Assembly (NCBI RefSeq): GCF_042655435.1
Contig: NZ_JBHSMG010000001.1
Location: 744,001 to 808,000 of the forward strand
DNA: 64,000 nt
Direction: 5' to 3'
Source of the DNA: Lysinimonas soli
GTDB taxonomy: Bacteria; Actinomycetota; Actinomycetes; Actinomycetales; Microbacteriaceae
Positions 15,134-23,580 of the stretch are shown here, one piece after another. Each line of letters begins with the position of its first letter. Within the stretch, counting starts at the first letter, position 1. Below the pieces are notes generated by a model. The model was not told the origin of the DNA and made no database searches. It saw nothing but the letters and a program-made list of their open reading frames with translations. The position numbers and the translations under genes are program-made.

Positions 15134-16816
15134 ATGACCGGGGAACCGATTCAGGAACCCCAGAGCCGGCGCGCGGTCGCGGCGGCCTGGGGGCTCCTCG
15201 TGCTGCGCCTTCTCGCACGCGGGTACCTGGTCTTCCTGGTCGCACTCGCGGCCTGCGCCGTCGGCCCGATGGCCTTCGGTCTCACCGGGACGGTGGTGCA
15301 GAGCGGATCGATGATGCCGCACATCGGGGTCGGCGATGTCGTTCTCTCGCGGCCGCTGCCGGCGGATGCCGCAACACCGCTCGGACGGGTCGTGACCTTC
15401 CCGGCTCCATCGGGATCGGCGGCCCCCGGAATCCGCCTGCACCGCATCGTCGGCGTCAATCCCGACGGCACGTTGATCACCGCGGGAGACGCCAACCGGG
15501 ATGCCGACAGCGCTCCGCTTCCTCGCGCCGACATCATCGCGGTGGGCTGCCTGCTCGTTCCCTGGGTCGGTCTGCCCGCCTATTGGCTGCAGCACGGCCT
15601 CGCACTTCCGTTCGCGGCATGGCTCGCCGTCACCCTGCTCGCCCTGATCATCGAGTTCCTCGCATCGCGGGACGAGACCAAGGAACGACGGGAACGTCGA
15701 TCGCGGCATGCGCGGCCGCCGCGCCGAGGCATCCCGGCACTGGTCGGCAGCATCGGGGTGGAGAGTGCCCTGTCGGTGCTGTCGCTGGTTCTTTGCGCTG
15801 CGATGGTGGCCATCGCCCCGATCACGCCGTCCGCGAGTTCGGCATTCACCGGTACGACCATCAACGCGGCGAACAACTGGGTCGCCGCCATCTTCGCGAC
15901 CGCGGTCAAACTCCATTTCACGACGAATCCGTCGAATTCGACGGGCGGTGTCGCGTTCGCCGTTCAGCCCGCCGTGGCGATCCAGACTTCGAGCGGTGGC
16001 TCGACGACGAGCACCGCTCCGGTGACGCTGTCGATCAGCACGCCTCAAGGCGCCACGCTCCGCTGCACCGCCAACCCGGTGGCCGCCGTCGCCGGAACAG
16101 CCCGCTTCACGGGCTGCGCAGTCGACAAGGCGGGGACCTACACCCTGAGTGCGACCTCGCCGGGCCTGTCCTCGGCCATCAGCACGAACTTCACCGTCGC
16201 AGTCGGTCCGGCGAACAAGCTCGTGTTCTCGGTGTCGCCCACCGCCACCCAGGCGAACACCACGTTCGTGACCACCCCGGTGGTGACCGTGACCGACGCG
16301 GGCGGCAACACCGTCGCGAGCACCGCATCCATCAGCGTGTCGCTGACCACAGCTCAAGGGGCGACACTGACCTGCGGAACCAACCCGAAGAACGCGACCG
16401 CCGGTCAGGTGAGCTTCCCGGGATGCCGCATCAACAGGACGGGCACCTACACGCTCACCGCCAGTTCCAGCGGGCTGCTCGCGGGAGTCAGCAGTGGCTT
16501 CACGATCACCGGGCCGGTGCTGCCGCTGCTCAGCTGCTCCGACCAGACGTGGATCGCCACCTTCAGCTGGTCGCCGACCCCCTATGCGCCCACCGTGTAC
16601 CGGCTCTATGTCAACGGGATCCAGGTGCCGGCCACCGGTGCCGATGGCTGGAACTCCTACGTGCAGCTCACGTCGAGCAACGTGCCCGTCTCGATCTTCC
16701 CGGCCGGCACCGCGACCCTCGAGGTGCGCAAGGTGGTGAGCGGGGGAGAAGTCGTCATCGGGGACGGCACCGTCCACCTCGGGACCGCGGCGATGCGTAC
16801 CTACACCTGCGACTGA
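15134..16816 (+). CDS. SipW-type signal peptidase I fused to an Ig-like secreted substrate domain
   Basis: A 560-residue fusion. Residues 1-180 are an ER/SipW-type signal peptidase: membrane helix 20-45, catalytic S59 in QSGSMMP, H103 in LHRIVGV as general base instead of lysine, D119/D122 in TAGDANRD, and a second membrane helix at 155-176. After a basic linker (about 180-205) a new membrane helix (211-230) leads into SSAFTGTTINAANNWV (235-250), itself a SipW-type cleavage context. Two bacterial Ig-like repeats (from about 280 and about 375, each with TxQGATLxC) and a C-terminal domain follow. The protein may cleave its own C-terminal half. Frame and composition are continuous throughout. 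Confidence 0.8.
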   Translation: MTGEPIQEPQSRRAVAAAWGLLVLRLLARGYLVFLVALAACAVGPMAFGLTGTVVQSGSMMPHIGVGDVVLSRPLPADAATPLGRVVTFPAPSGSAAPGIRLHRIVGVNPDGTLITAGDANRDADSAPLPRADIIAVGCLLVPWVGLPAYWLQHGLALPFAAWLAVTLLALIIEFLASRDETKERRERRSRHARPPRRGIPALVGSIGVESALSVLSLVLCAAMVAIAPITPSASSAFTGTTINAANNWVAAIFATAVKLHFTTNPSNSTGGVAFAVQPAVAIQTSSGGSTTSTAPVTLSISTPQGATLRCTANPVAAVAGTARFTGCAVDKAGTYTLSATSPGLSSAISTNFTVAVGPANKLVFSVSPTATQANTTFVTTPVVTVTDAGGNTVASTASISVSLTTAQGATLTCGTNPKNATAGQVSFPGCRINRTGTYTLTASSSGLLAGVSSGFTITGPVLPLLSCSDQTWIATFSWSPTPYAPTVYRLYVNGIQVPATGADGWNSYVQLTSSNVPVSIFPAGTATLEVRKVVSGGEVVIGDGTVHLGTAAMRTYTCD

Positions 16817-16855
16817 TGGCTCGAGGCGGCTCGAGTCTCATCGTCTCCTGAACGC

Positions 16856-17007
16856 GGGACTTTCGACCCTGTCAGACCGGTCTGTCGACGGTCACACTGG
16901 GGTCAGCCGATCGAAAGCCACCGGGGGTACGTGGCATCGACGGCTCCGAGACCGGGGGGCTCGGAAGAGGAACACAGAACCGCCGCGGCGTGAGTGCTGC
17001 GGCGGTT
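16856..17007 (+). ncRNA. Candidate structured non-coding RNA or 3' UTR
   Basis: This gap between convergent genes is dense in structure. A GGGACTTTCGACCC element (16857-16870) is followed by a perfect 12-base palindrome, CAGACCGGTCTG (16873-16884). Next comes a 14-base-pair interrupted hairpin (16905-16945; AGCCG/CGGCT, TCGA/TCGA, GCCAC/GTGGC) and a CCGAG/CTCGG stem (16946-16964), ending in the terminator at 16978-17007. No coding frame fits. It may be an independent RNA or the tail of the preceding message. Confidence 0.3.
16978..17007. terminator. Terminator between convergent genes
   Basis: AACCGCCGCGGC (16978-16989) pairs with GCTGCGGCGGTT (16996-17007) with one G-T pair and a 6-base loop, followed by TTGG on the plus strand. 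It would serve the signal peptidase fusion gene and the convergent ArsR gene. Confidence 0.75.
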
Positions 17008-17015
17008 TTGGTGCG

Positions 17016-17363
17016 TTACCGGGCCGGCACGTTCCCGGTGACGTCGGCGATCGCCGACGGGGACGTCAGGGCGGCGACCAACCCGGGGAATCGTGCGTTC
17101 AGCTCGGGCACTCGCAGCCGCACCTGGCAGCTGCGACCGGCGTAGAGCGTCTCGGTGAACCCCGCCTCCCGCAATGTCTTGAGGTGGTGCGACACTGTCG
17201 ACTTGTGGAGGTCGAGCCCGAAGAAGTCGTCGGTGATCGAGTGGAACTCGCCGTCGGCGAGCGCCACGACGATGCGCACGCGGTTCTGGTCCGACAGGGC
17301 CCGCATGAGCTCGGCGAGGCGCAGCTCCGCGGCGGGGGGCATGGGCAACGTGTCGTCGGGCAT
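17016..17363 (-). CDS. ArsR-type winged-helix regulator
   Basis: A 115-residue regulator. The DNA-binding region is LMRALSDQNRVRIVVALADGE followed by LHKSTVSHHLKTLREAGF (about residues 55-75), the usual ArsR recognition helix. No metal-binding ELCVCDL motif is present, so it probably senses an organic ligand. The ATG at 17363 follows GGAGGCGGGA; a longer form from 17402 would cover the operator. It is divergent from an MFS exporter gene. Confidence 0.87.
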   Translation of the reverse strand: MPDDTLPMPPAAELRLAELMRALSDQNRVRIVVALADGEFHSITDDFFGLDLHKSTVSHHLKTLREAGFTETLYAGRSCQVRLRVPELNARFPGLVAALTSPSAIADVTGNVPAR

Positions 17364-17382
17364 TTCCCGCCTCCGTTGGTTA

Positions 17383-17400
17383 GTTTGACGGTCATCAAAC
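17383..17400. promoter_or_regulatory. Probable ArsR operator
   Basis: GTTTGA and TCAAAC are exact inverted copies with a 6-base spacer, in the 56-base gap between the ArsR and MFS starts. The position 20 bases before the transporter ATG fits repression of both genes. Confidence 0.6.
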
Positions 17401-17419
17401 AATGGGCTAGCGTCACCGT

Positions 17420-18652
17420 ATGACGGATATCGAACAATCGTATGCCCCGATGCGCCAGGTGCTGATGAAGCTGGGCATCCTGGCGTTCGGATTGTTCATC
17501 GTGGGAACGAATGCCTTCGTCATCGCCGGACTGCTTCCTCAGATCGCCCGCGCACTGCGTGTGACCCCCGAGGTCGTCAGCTACTCGATCACCTTCTACG
17601 CGCTCGTGGTCGCCATCGTGGCGCCGACGATCTCGATCCTGCTGTCGCGCGTGTCGCGCACGATCCTCATGGCGAGCGGGCTGGGGCTCATCGCGGTGGG
17701 CACGGCATTGGCCGCGGCATCCACCGGTATCGAGGCGTTCACGATCGGCCGGATGATCGCCGGCATCGGGGGAGCGGCTCTGGTGCCCACCGCGACGGCG
17801 GCGGCGACCGCCCTCGTGCCTCCCGCTCGGCGGGGAACCGCGATCGCGTTCGTGAGCGCGGGCTTCACCCTCTCGACCGCGATCGGCGCGCCCCTCGGCA
17901 CGGCGATCGGTGCCTCCGGAGGGTGGGAACTGCCGCTCTGGGCGCTCGCCGGCCTCTCGGCGCTGCTGGTGCCCGCGGTGCTGCTGGGGGTGCGCGACAT
18001 CCCGCTCTCGGTTCCGGCCAGCCTGGGTCGACGGCTCGCCTCCCTGCGCGACGGCCGGCTGACGCTGACCCTGTTCGCGGGTCTCTTCATCTTCGCGGCG
18101 TTCAACAGCGTCTACATCTTCAGCTCCTCGGTGACCGGCACGGCGACCGACGGAGACGGCACCCTGCTCGCCGCGCTGCTGTTCGGCTACGGGTTGGCCG
18201 GCATCGTGGGCAACGTGTTCGCCGGACCGCTCACCGACCGGCTGGGTGCGCGCGTCTTCGGCACGATCGCCCTCGCGGTCCAGGTCGCTCTTCTGGCGCT
18301 TCTGCCCCTGCTCGACGGCAGCTTCCTCTGGACCATGGTGCTGTTCGTCGTCTGGGGGCTCACGGCTTTCGCCTCCGCCGTCCCCCTGCAGCACCGCCTG
18401 GTCGACATCGATCCCGCCAAGGCCGGGATCGCTCTCTCGTGGTGGGCCAGTGCGACCTACCTCGGGGTCGCCGTCGCGCCCCTGCTGGGAGCGAGCGCTC
18501 TCGCGATCGGCGTGCCGTTCGTTCCGGTCATCGGAGCCGTTCTCGCGGTCGTTTCGCTCGGGCTGTTCCAGTTCGGGTACCGAGCGCGGCGGGCGAGCCG
18601 GCCCGAGTCGGCCCCGGCCGCTGTCGACGGCGCGGTTACCCTGGAGGCATGA
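17420..18652 (+). CDS. MFS transporter (AraJ/DHA1-like)
   Basis: A 410-residue major-facilitator protein with 12 predicted helices. The first helix region FIVGTNAFVIAGLLPQIARAL is the DHA1/AraJ-type LxxGxxEFxxxGLLPxIA motif with N in place of the usual E. The GPLTDRLGARVFG loop after helix 8 is the second-half repeat of the MFS signature. It is probably an efflux pump for small organic compounds. It is divergent from ArsR and overlaps the following AraC gene by four bases (ATGA). Confidence 0.87.
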   Translation: MTDIEQSYAPMRQVLMKLGILAFGLFIVGTNAFVIAGLLPQIARALRVTPEVVSYSITFYALVVAIVAPTISILLSRVSRTILMASGLGLIAVGTALAAASTGIEAFTIGRMIAGIGGAALVPTATAAATALVPPARRGTAIAFVSAGFTLSTAIGAPLGTAIGASGGWELPLWALAGLSALLVPAVLLGVRDIPLSVPASLGRRLASLRDGRLTLTLFAGLFIFAAFNSVYIFSSSVTGTATDGDGTLLAALLFGYGLAGIVGNVFAGPLTDRLGARVFGTIALAVQVALLALLPLLDGSFLWTMVLFVVWGLTAFASAVPLQHRLVDIDPAKAGIALSWWASATYLGVAVAPLLGASALAIGVPFVPVIGAVLAVVSLGLFQFGYRARRASRPESAPAAVDGAVTLEA

Positions 18653-19086
18653 CGCCGCAGGAGCTCGAGACGCTCGCCCTGCTTCGGCGCGCGCGCGACC
18701 ACATCGATCGCGCCTACGCCGAACCGCTCGACGTCCCGACGATGGCGCAGACGGCGCTGATGTCGCCGGCGCACTTCTCGCGGCGGTTCCGCGCCGCCTA
18801 CGGCGAGACCCCGTACGGCTACCTCATGACCCGGCGGATCGAACGGGCCATGACCCTGCTGCGCGGCGGGATGAGCGTGACGGATGCCTGCATGGCGGTC
18901 GGCTGTACCTCGCTCGGTTCGTTCAGCACGCGCTTCACCGAGCTCGTGGGCGAGACGCCGAGCGCGTACCGGGCTCGGGATCACGACGCACTGGAGGCGA
19001 TGCCGCTGTGCATCGCGAAGGTGCTGGGGCGCCCGCAGCCGCGATCGAGCAGGATCAGAGAAGTCGCCGCGGCATCCGCTGTCTAG
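18649..19086 (+). CDS. AraC-family regulator, DNA-binding domain only
   Basis: A 145-residue protein made almost only of the AraC double helix-turn-helix: LDVPTMAQTALMSPAHFSRRFRAAYGETPYGYL, then MSVTDACMAVGCTSLGSFSTRFTELVGETPSAYR. It lacks the usual N-terminal sensor domain. The start overlaps the MFS stop, so both are likely on one message. Similar short AraC proteins are often found next to glyoxalase-like genes, as here. Confidence 0.88.
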   Translation: MTPQELETLALLRRARDHIDRAYAEPLDVPTMAQTALMSPAHFSRRFRAAYGETPYGYLMTRRIERAMTLLRGGMSVTDACMAVGCTSLGSFSTRFTELVGETPSAYRARDHDALEAMPLCIAKVLGRPQPRSSRIREVAAASAV

Positions 19087-19095
19087 CCTGATCGC

Positions 19096-19500
19096 ATGAC
19101 GATCTCGCTTCAGTACACCCACATCACCGTCAACGACGTCGACGAGTCGGTCGCCTTCTATCGCGATGCGCTCGGGCTCGACGTGCTCAACGATGTCGCA
19201 TCGGGTGGGCACCGCTGGCTGACCCTCGGATCGCCGGCGCAGCCGGGCCTCGGAATCGTGCTGAGCGATCCGCACGCCGGACGCTCCCAGGCCGATGGCG
19301 ACGCCCTGCAGGAGTTGCTCACGAAGGGCGTGCTGCCCAACATCGTGTTCGCCGCCGACGACGTCGATGCGGCGTTCGAACGCGTGCGGGCTTCGGGTGC
19401 CGAGGTGCTGCAGGAGCCGGTCGCCCAGCCCTGGGGCCCCAAGGACTGCGCGTTCCGCGACCCCTCGGGCAACACCGTGCGGATCTCCCAGGCGGCATGA
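19096..19500 (+). CDS. VOC-family (glyoxalase/dioxygenase-fold) protein
   Basis: A 134-residue vicinal-oxygen-chelate protein with two beta-alpha-beta-beta-beta modules. Candidate metal or ligand residues are H9 (YTHITVND) and the late E (AEVLQEPV). FRDPSGNTVRIS is the typical family ending. The exact reaction (isomerase, dioxygenase or ligand binding) is not evident. It follows the AraC gene after nine bases, probably in the same operon. Confidence 0.87.
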   Translation: MTISLQYTHITVNDVDESVAFYRDALGLDVLNDVASGGHRWLTLGSPAQPGLGIVLSDPHAGRSQADGDALQELLTKGVLPNIVFAADDVDAAFERVRASGAEVLQEPVAQPWGPKDCAFRDPSGNTVRISQAA

Positions 19501-19532
19501 CGCGTGCTGCTGGGCTGAGCTAGCCTCGAGTC

Positions 19533-19712
19533 ATGCGTGGCGGTTGGGTGTGGACGATTGTCGGAGTCATCGTCGCGGTCGTGATCGCGTGGTTCCTGGT
19601 CGGGGCTCTGCTTCAGCTGGCCTGGCTGATCGTCCGGATCGGGATCGTGCTGGTCGTCGCGGTGATCGTGTTCTTCGCCCTGCGCGCCGTGTTCGCGCGG
19701 CCCCGCGCCTGA
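19533..19712 (+). CDS. 59-residue two-helix membrane peptide
   Basis: A short frame from ATG 19533 to TGA 19712 encodes MRGGWVWTIVGVIVAVVIAW and continues through a second hydrophobic stretch to a basic end (RAVFARPRA). Two transmembrane helices are predicted with an amphipathic linker. Codon use matches its surroundings. No family is recognised. Confidence 0.55.
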   Translation: MRGGWVWTIVGVIVAVVIAWFLVGALLQLAWLIVRIGIVLVVAVIVFFALRAVFARPRA

Positions 19713-19723
19713 GGCCGCCCGTC

Positions 19724-20782
19724 TCAGCTGGTCGAACCGGGGGTGCGCAGGGCGGCCAGCTGCTGGGCTTCCGCGCTCACGAAGTCGCGGAATCGGGATT
19801 CCGTGATGGCGGCGTCCTCCACGTCGAGATAGGTGCGCACGACGAGATTGCCGCGCTGGAGATCGATCGTGTAGTACCGCCCGCCGGCCCAGCTCTCGTC
19901 CCAGCCGATCGCCGCCACGCTGGCGGGGAGCCTCTCGAGCTGCGGCGCCGGCGTGACGGCCGTGGTCACCCGATCCGCTCCGGTGCCGGAGCGATAGGAG
20001 TCGCAGGCGTCCACGTGGTGGGCGAGCTGCGCCAGGTAGGCGACCGCCTGGTCGGAGTTCTGGAACATCCGGATGGACTGCCCGAGGGTGTCGACCTTGT
20101 CCGAGTCGGTGTAGGTGCCGGTGTAGTCGATCGTGCTCACGTCGTCTCGTGGCCTCGCGCCGAGTGTCTCGGCGACGGGCGACTGGAAGTAGGTGAAGAA
20201 GCACGTCGCGGGGGTACCCTGCTGCTTCGTCCAGTTGTCGAGCGTCGAGTCGTATTCGCCGCCCGCGTCGCTCGAGGCGTAGTCGCCGTAGGCGTCGGTC
20301 TGATCGGTCAGTCCGAGCTTGCGGGTCGCGCTCGGCGGGGGCACGGTCGCGGTCGCGATGAAGTCGGCGAAGCAATCGGCGGCGCAGTTCAGGGGATCGC
20401 GCGCGAGAGGCGACTGCGGTGCCCCCGCGACAGGCGGCCCATCGCCGGCGTTCCGGAAGTTGGATGTCGCGTGCCCCAGGTGCTGGACGATCGACACGGC
20501 ACCCCAGACCCCGCCGGCCACCAGCAGAAGCGACAGCACCACGATGCCGCTGACGATGCCCAGGGTTCGGCGGGGATGCGGAGCGCGTGCCGGCGGGGCG
20601 GCGAATCCGACGGGTGGCCCGCCGAGCGGGTACCCGGGCGGGTCCCCGGGCAGCGGCAGCCCGCGCGGCGGCGCGAGCACGGGGGGACCGGCGGGCGGGC
20701 TCAGGGGCGGCGGAACGGGCGGGCCGGCGGGCGGCGTACCGCCGGCCGACGGCGGCACGAACGGCGGAACCTGGTCCTCCAC
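19724..20782 (-). CDS. Proline-rich membrane-anchored protein, unknown
   Basis: A 352-residue protein in three parts. Residues 1-70 are a proline/glycine-rich cytoplasmic tail, about 73-97 a single transmembrane helix, and the rest is an extracellular domain with cysteine pairs (CAADCFADF) and a C-terminal WDESWAGGRYYTIDLQRGNLVVRTYLD segment. The lack of a cleavable signal suggests a type II membrane protein. The C-terminal part may be a small ligand-binding fold like those in serine-kinase-associated proteins, but that is a guess. Confidence 0.65.
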   Translation of the reverse strand: MEDQVPPFVPPSAGGTPPAGPPVPPPLSPPAGPPVLAPPRGLPLPGDPPGYPLGGPPVGFAAPPARAPHPRRTLGIVSGIVVLSLLLVAGGVWGAVSIVQHLGHATSNFRNAGDGPPVAGAPQSPLARDPLNCAADCFADFIATATVPPPSATRKLGLTDQTDAYGDYASSDAGGEYDSTLDNWTKQQGTPATCFFTYFQSPVAETLGARPRDDVSTIDYTGTYTDSDKVDTLGQSIRMFQNSDQAVAYLAQLAHHVDACDSYRSGTGADRVTTAVTPAPQLERLPASVAAIGWDESWAGGRYYTIDLQRGNLVVRTYLDVEDAAITESRFRDFVSAEAQQLAALRTPGSTS

Positions 20783-20813
20783 GGGCGCTCCTTCTCGGCG
20801 GGATCAGGTCACA

Positions 20814-21548
20814 CTACCGGGAAGGATGCTCCGGATCCTCCTTGTTCGCGAAGTTTGCTCGCACCTCTTCACGCAGCGCGGCGACCTGGTCGGCGAGGTC
20901 CTGCAGATCGCTGCGGGTCTCCTGCTGTTCGTCGCGATCGGAGGCCGCGACGCGTTCGACGATCCACGAGGCGAGGGTCGCCGTGATCACGCCGATGAGG
21001 GCGATTCCGCCGATCATCACGCCGATCGCGACGAGCCGTCCGACGATCGTCACGGGCACGTAGTCGCCGTATCCGACGGTCGACATCGTGACGCAGGCCC
21101 ACCAGATCGCGGCCGCGAAGTTCGTGATGGTGCCCTCGCTGCGCTCGGCATCGAGTTCGGCCAGGGCGGCGACGTAGATCAGGAGCAGCGAGGCGCCCGC
21201 CGCGTAGATGACGATCCGACCGCGGAAGAAGCGGTTGGTGGTGCGATGCAGCACCGCGAGCAGGGTCACGAGCCGCAGCAGGCGCAGCGGGCGCAGGGCA
21301 GGCAGCGCGACGACCGCGAGATCGAAGAGGTGGGTGCGGAACCATCGCCAGCGCCGTTCGGCCAGCACCAGCTGCACCAGGTAGTCGAGCACGAAGACCG
21401 CCCAGGTGACGTTGATGACCGTCTCGGCGATGACCGCGTGCGGCCCTTCGAGGTCGGCGATCACCTCCCACGAGTACGCGATCAGGAAGACGACCGCCAC
21501 CGCGGCGAGGGGCCACTCGGTCTGCTTCCTCCAGCGGGCGAGCTTCAT
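20814..21548 (-). CDS. Voltage-gated-type potassium channel protein
   Basis: A 244-residue ion channel. Hydrophobic helices from about residue 12 lead to an arginine-rich S4-like segment (LRPLRLLRLVTLL). Then come the pore helix and selectivity filter TVGYGD, the final membrane helix and a coiled-coil tail (SDLQDLADQVAALREEV) that could drive tetramer assembly. It sits in the cytoplasmic membrane and conducts K+. It has no RCK nucleotide-binding domain. Confidence 0.88.
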   Translation of the reverse strand: MKLARWRKQTEWPLAAVAVVFLIAYSWEVIADLEGPHAVIAETVINVTWAVFVLDYLVQLVLAERRWRWFRTHLFDLAVVALPALRPLRLLRLVTLLAVLHRTTNRFFRGRIVIYAAGASLLLIYVAALAELDAERSEGTITNFAAAIWWACVTMSTVGYGDYVPVTIVGRLVAIGVMIGGIALIGVITATLASWIVERVAASDRDEQQETRSDLQDLADQVAALREEVRANFANKEDPEHPSR

Positions 21549-21569
21549 GCTGCGATCCTAGGGAGTCGT

Positions 21570-22574
21570 TCAGCCCGGGAAGTCGGCCGAGCGCCCGAAC
21601 TCGACGTGCAGCTGAGTCTGGCCCAGGGCCGAGAACAGGTAGAAGTCGCGCAGGTTCTGCCATCCGGTGGTCCAACGCAGTCGACTCGCCACCTGCCAGA
21701 TCGTCGCGTCCGGCTCGTCGCGCAGCACCGCCGCGGCCGCGCGCGATCGCGAGAGATGGTGCTCCGCGAGCACGGCGGTGCGCTCGGCCAGCCCGCGGAA
21801 GCGATATTGGTGCCCGGGAGCCACCTCGAGCTCGTCGTAGGCCTCGAGCGTGCGCAGCGAGGCCAGGTAGTCGGCGATCGGGTTCGTCTCGCCTGCATCG
21901 CCGAGCCCGAGGCCCGAGAAGATCCGGGGCAGCACGGTGTCGCCCGTGAAGACGAGGCCGGCCTCCGCGTCGACGAGGCTCGCCGAGCCCGCGGTATGGC
22001 CCGGCGTGGCGAGCGCCTCGATCGACCGGCCCGGCACGTCGATCAGTTCGCGCGGCTCGTACGCCCGGTCGACCGCCGGTGCCGCCTCGGCGACGAGGCC
22101 CGGACCGAGGGCGACGCGCAGCTCCGGCCAGCGGTCTTCGGGCACGCCCCAGGAGCCGAACCGGGCGTCGGTGGTGTCGATGCCGTGCGCCGCCAGCGCC
22201 GAGAGGGCGAGCTGCTCGCGCCGCAGCATCCCGAGACGGGCCCCGGATGCCGCGCGCAGGCGCTCGGCCATGCCCAGATGGTCGGGATGCAGGTGCGTCA
22301 CGAAAACGGAGGCCACGTCGTCGATCGACAGCCCGAAGCGCGCGAGCCCCGCCACGAGCAGCTGCCAGTTGCGCTCGGTGTCGTAGCCGGTGTCGATCAG
22401 GTGCACCGAACCGTCGGAACCCTGCACCGCGTAACTCAACGAGAAGGGATTGCCCGGCTGACTCATCGGCAGGGGGATCGACCAGATGCCGTCGCGGATC
22501 TCGTCGGGCTCGGGCATCCGCCCCGCCATCGCGTCGTCGAACTGGGCCGGGTTGGTGGGCTGCACGGGCTCCAT
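21570..22574 (-). CDS. MBL-fold metallo-hydrolase
   Basis: A 334-residue metallo-beta-lactamase-fold enzyme. It has LIDTGYD before the zinc motif HLHPDHLGM, TPGHTAGS with the next metal histidine, GDTVLPR with the bridging aspartate, and PGHQYRF as the last histidine. The C-terminal helical region (WQVASRLRWTTGWQNLRDF) is of the type seen in glyoxalase II-like or LACTB2-like hydrolases acting on thioesters or RNA. The substrate is unknown. It is divergent from an aldo/keto reductase gene with only 23 bases between starts. Confidence 0.85.
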   Translation of the reverse strand: MEPVQPTNPAQFDDAMAGRMPEPDEIRDGIWSIPLPMSQPGNPFSLSYAVQGSDGSVHLIDTGYDTERNWQLLVAGLARFGLSIDDVASVFVTHLHPDHLGMAERLRAASGARLGMLRREQLALSALAAHGIDTTDARFGSWGVPEDRWPELRVALGPGLVAEAAPAVDRAYEPRELIDVPGRSIEALATPGHTAGSASLVDAEAGLVFTGDTVLPRIFSGLGLGDAGETNPIADYLASLRTLEAYDELEVAPGHQYRFRGLAERTAVLAEHHLSRSRAAAAVLRDEPDATIWQVASRLRWTTGWQNLRDFYLFSALGQTQLHVEFGRSADFPG

Positions 22575-22597
22575 TCTCCGCGCGTTAGGGTCAGGAC

Positions 22598-23569
22598 ATG
22601 GACACTCTGCGACTCGGCAACAGCGGCCTCGAGGTTTCGAGGATCATCCTCGGCTGCATGAGCTACGGCGACCCGGCCCGGGGCAACCATGCCTGGAGCA
22701 TGGGGCTCGACGAGAGCCGGCCGTTCTTCCGTCAGGCGATCGAGGCGGGCATCACGACCTTCGACACCGCGAACGTCTACTCGCTGGGCTCGAGCGAAGA
22801 GATCACGGGTGAGCTGCTGCGCGAGTTCGCGCGACGCGACGAGGTCGTCATCGCGACGAAGGTGCACGGCCGGATGTTCCCCGGGCCGAAGGGCGCCGGG
22901 CTGAGCCGCGCGGCGATCCTGACGGCGATCGACGACAGCCTGCGCCGGCTGGGCACCGACTACGTCGACCTCTACCAGATCCACCGCTGGGATCCGGAGG
23001 TGCCCATCGAAGAGACGATGCAGGCGCTCGACGATGTGGTGCGGGCCGGCAAGGCGCGCTACATCGGGGCCTCCTCGATGTGGGCGTGGCAGTTCGCCCA
23101 GGCCCAGTACACGGCCGACCTCGGCGGGTGGACCCGCTTCGTCTCGATGCAGGACCAGTACAACCTGCTGCAGCGCGAGGAGGAGCGGGAGATGCATCCC
23201 TTCTGCGTCGATCAGGGCGTCGGTGTCATCCCCTGGAGCCCGCTCGCGCGCGGCCGGCTGACCCGCCCGTGGGGTACCGAGACGAGTCGCACCGGGACCG
23301 ACTCGTTCGGGGCGACCCTGTACGGGCAGCCCTCCGACGAGGCGATCGTGGATGCCGTCGCCGCCGTGGCCGCCGAGCGCGAGGTGCCGCCGGCCCAGGT
23401 CGCCCTGGCCTGGCTGCTGCTGCAGCCCGCGGTCACGGCCCCCATCGTCGGCGCCACCAAGCCGCAGCACCTGGTCGACGCCGTCGCGGCGGTCGATCTG
23501 CAGCTGAGCACGAGCGAGTTGGCGAGGCTCGAAGAGCACTACGCCCCCCGCTCACCCAACGGATTCTGA
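22598..23569 (+). CDS. Aldo/keto reductase
   Basis: A 323-residue (alpha/beta)8-barrel NADPH-dependent oxidoreductase. The catalytic set is visible: D and Y in FDTANVYSLGSSE (about residues 51-61), K in ATKVHG near 88 and H in YQIHRWDPEVP near 128. The NADP-binding end reads TAPIVGATKPQHLVDAV. The substrate is unknown; the pattern is that of the AKR group related to Kv-beta and YajO. It is followed after 11 bases by an unknown gene with AAGGAG. Confidence 0.92.
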   Translation: MDTLRLGNSGLEVSRIILGCMSYGDPARGNHAWSMGLDESRPFFRQAIEAGITTFDTANVYSLGSSEEITGELLREFARRDEVVIATKVHGRMFPGPKGAGLSRAAILTAIDDSLRRLGTDYVDLYQIHRWDPEVPIEETMQALDDVVRAGKARYIGASSMWAWQFAQAQYTADLGGWTRFVSMQDQYNLLQREEEREMHPFCVDQGVGVIPWSPLARGRLTRPWGTETSRTGTDSFGATLYGQPSDEAIVDAVAAVAAEREVPPAQVALAWLLLQPAVTAPIVGATKPQHLVDAVAAVDLQLSTSELARLEEHYAPRSPNGF

Positions 23570-23580
23570 AGGAGCCCCCG

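Noticed and set aside
16890..16970. Possible c-di-GMP-I riboswitch (CGAAAG within a stem)
   Set aside because: Only the CGAAAG string fits; the conserved core around the second stem is missing and no gene starts downstream on that strand within 400 bases.
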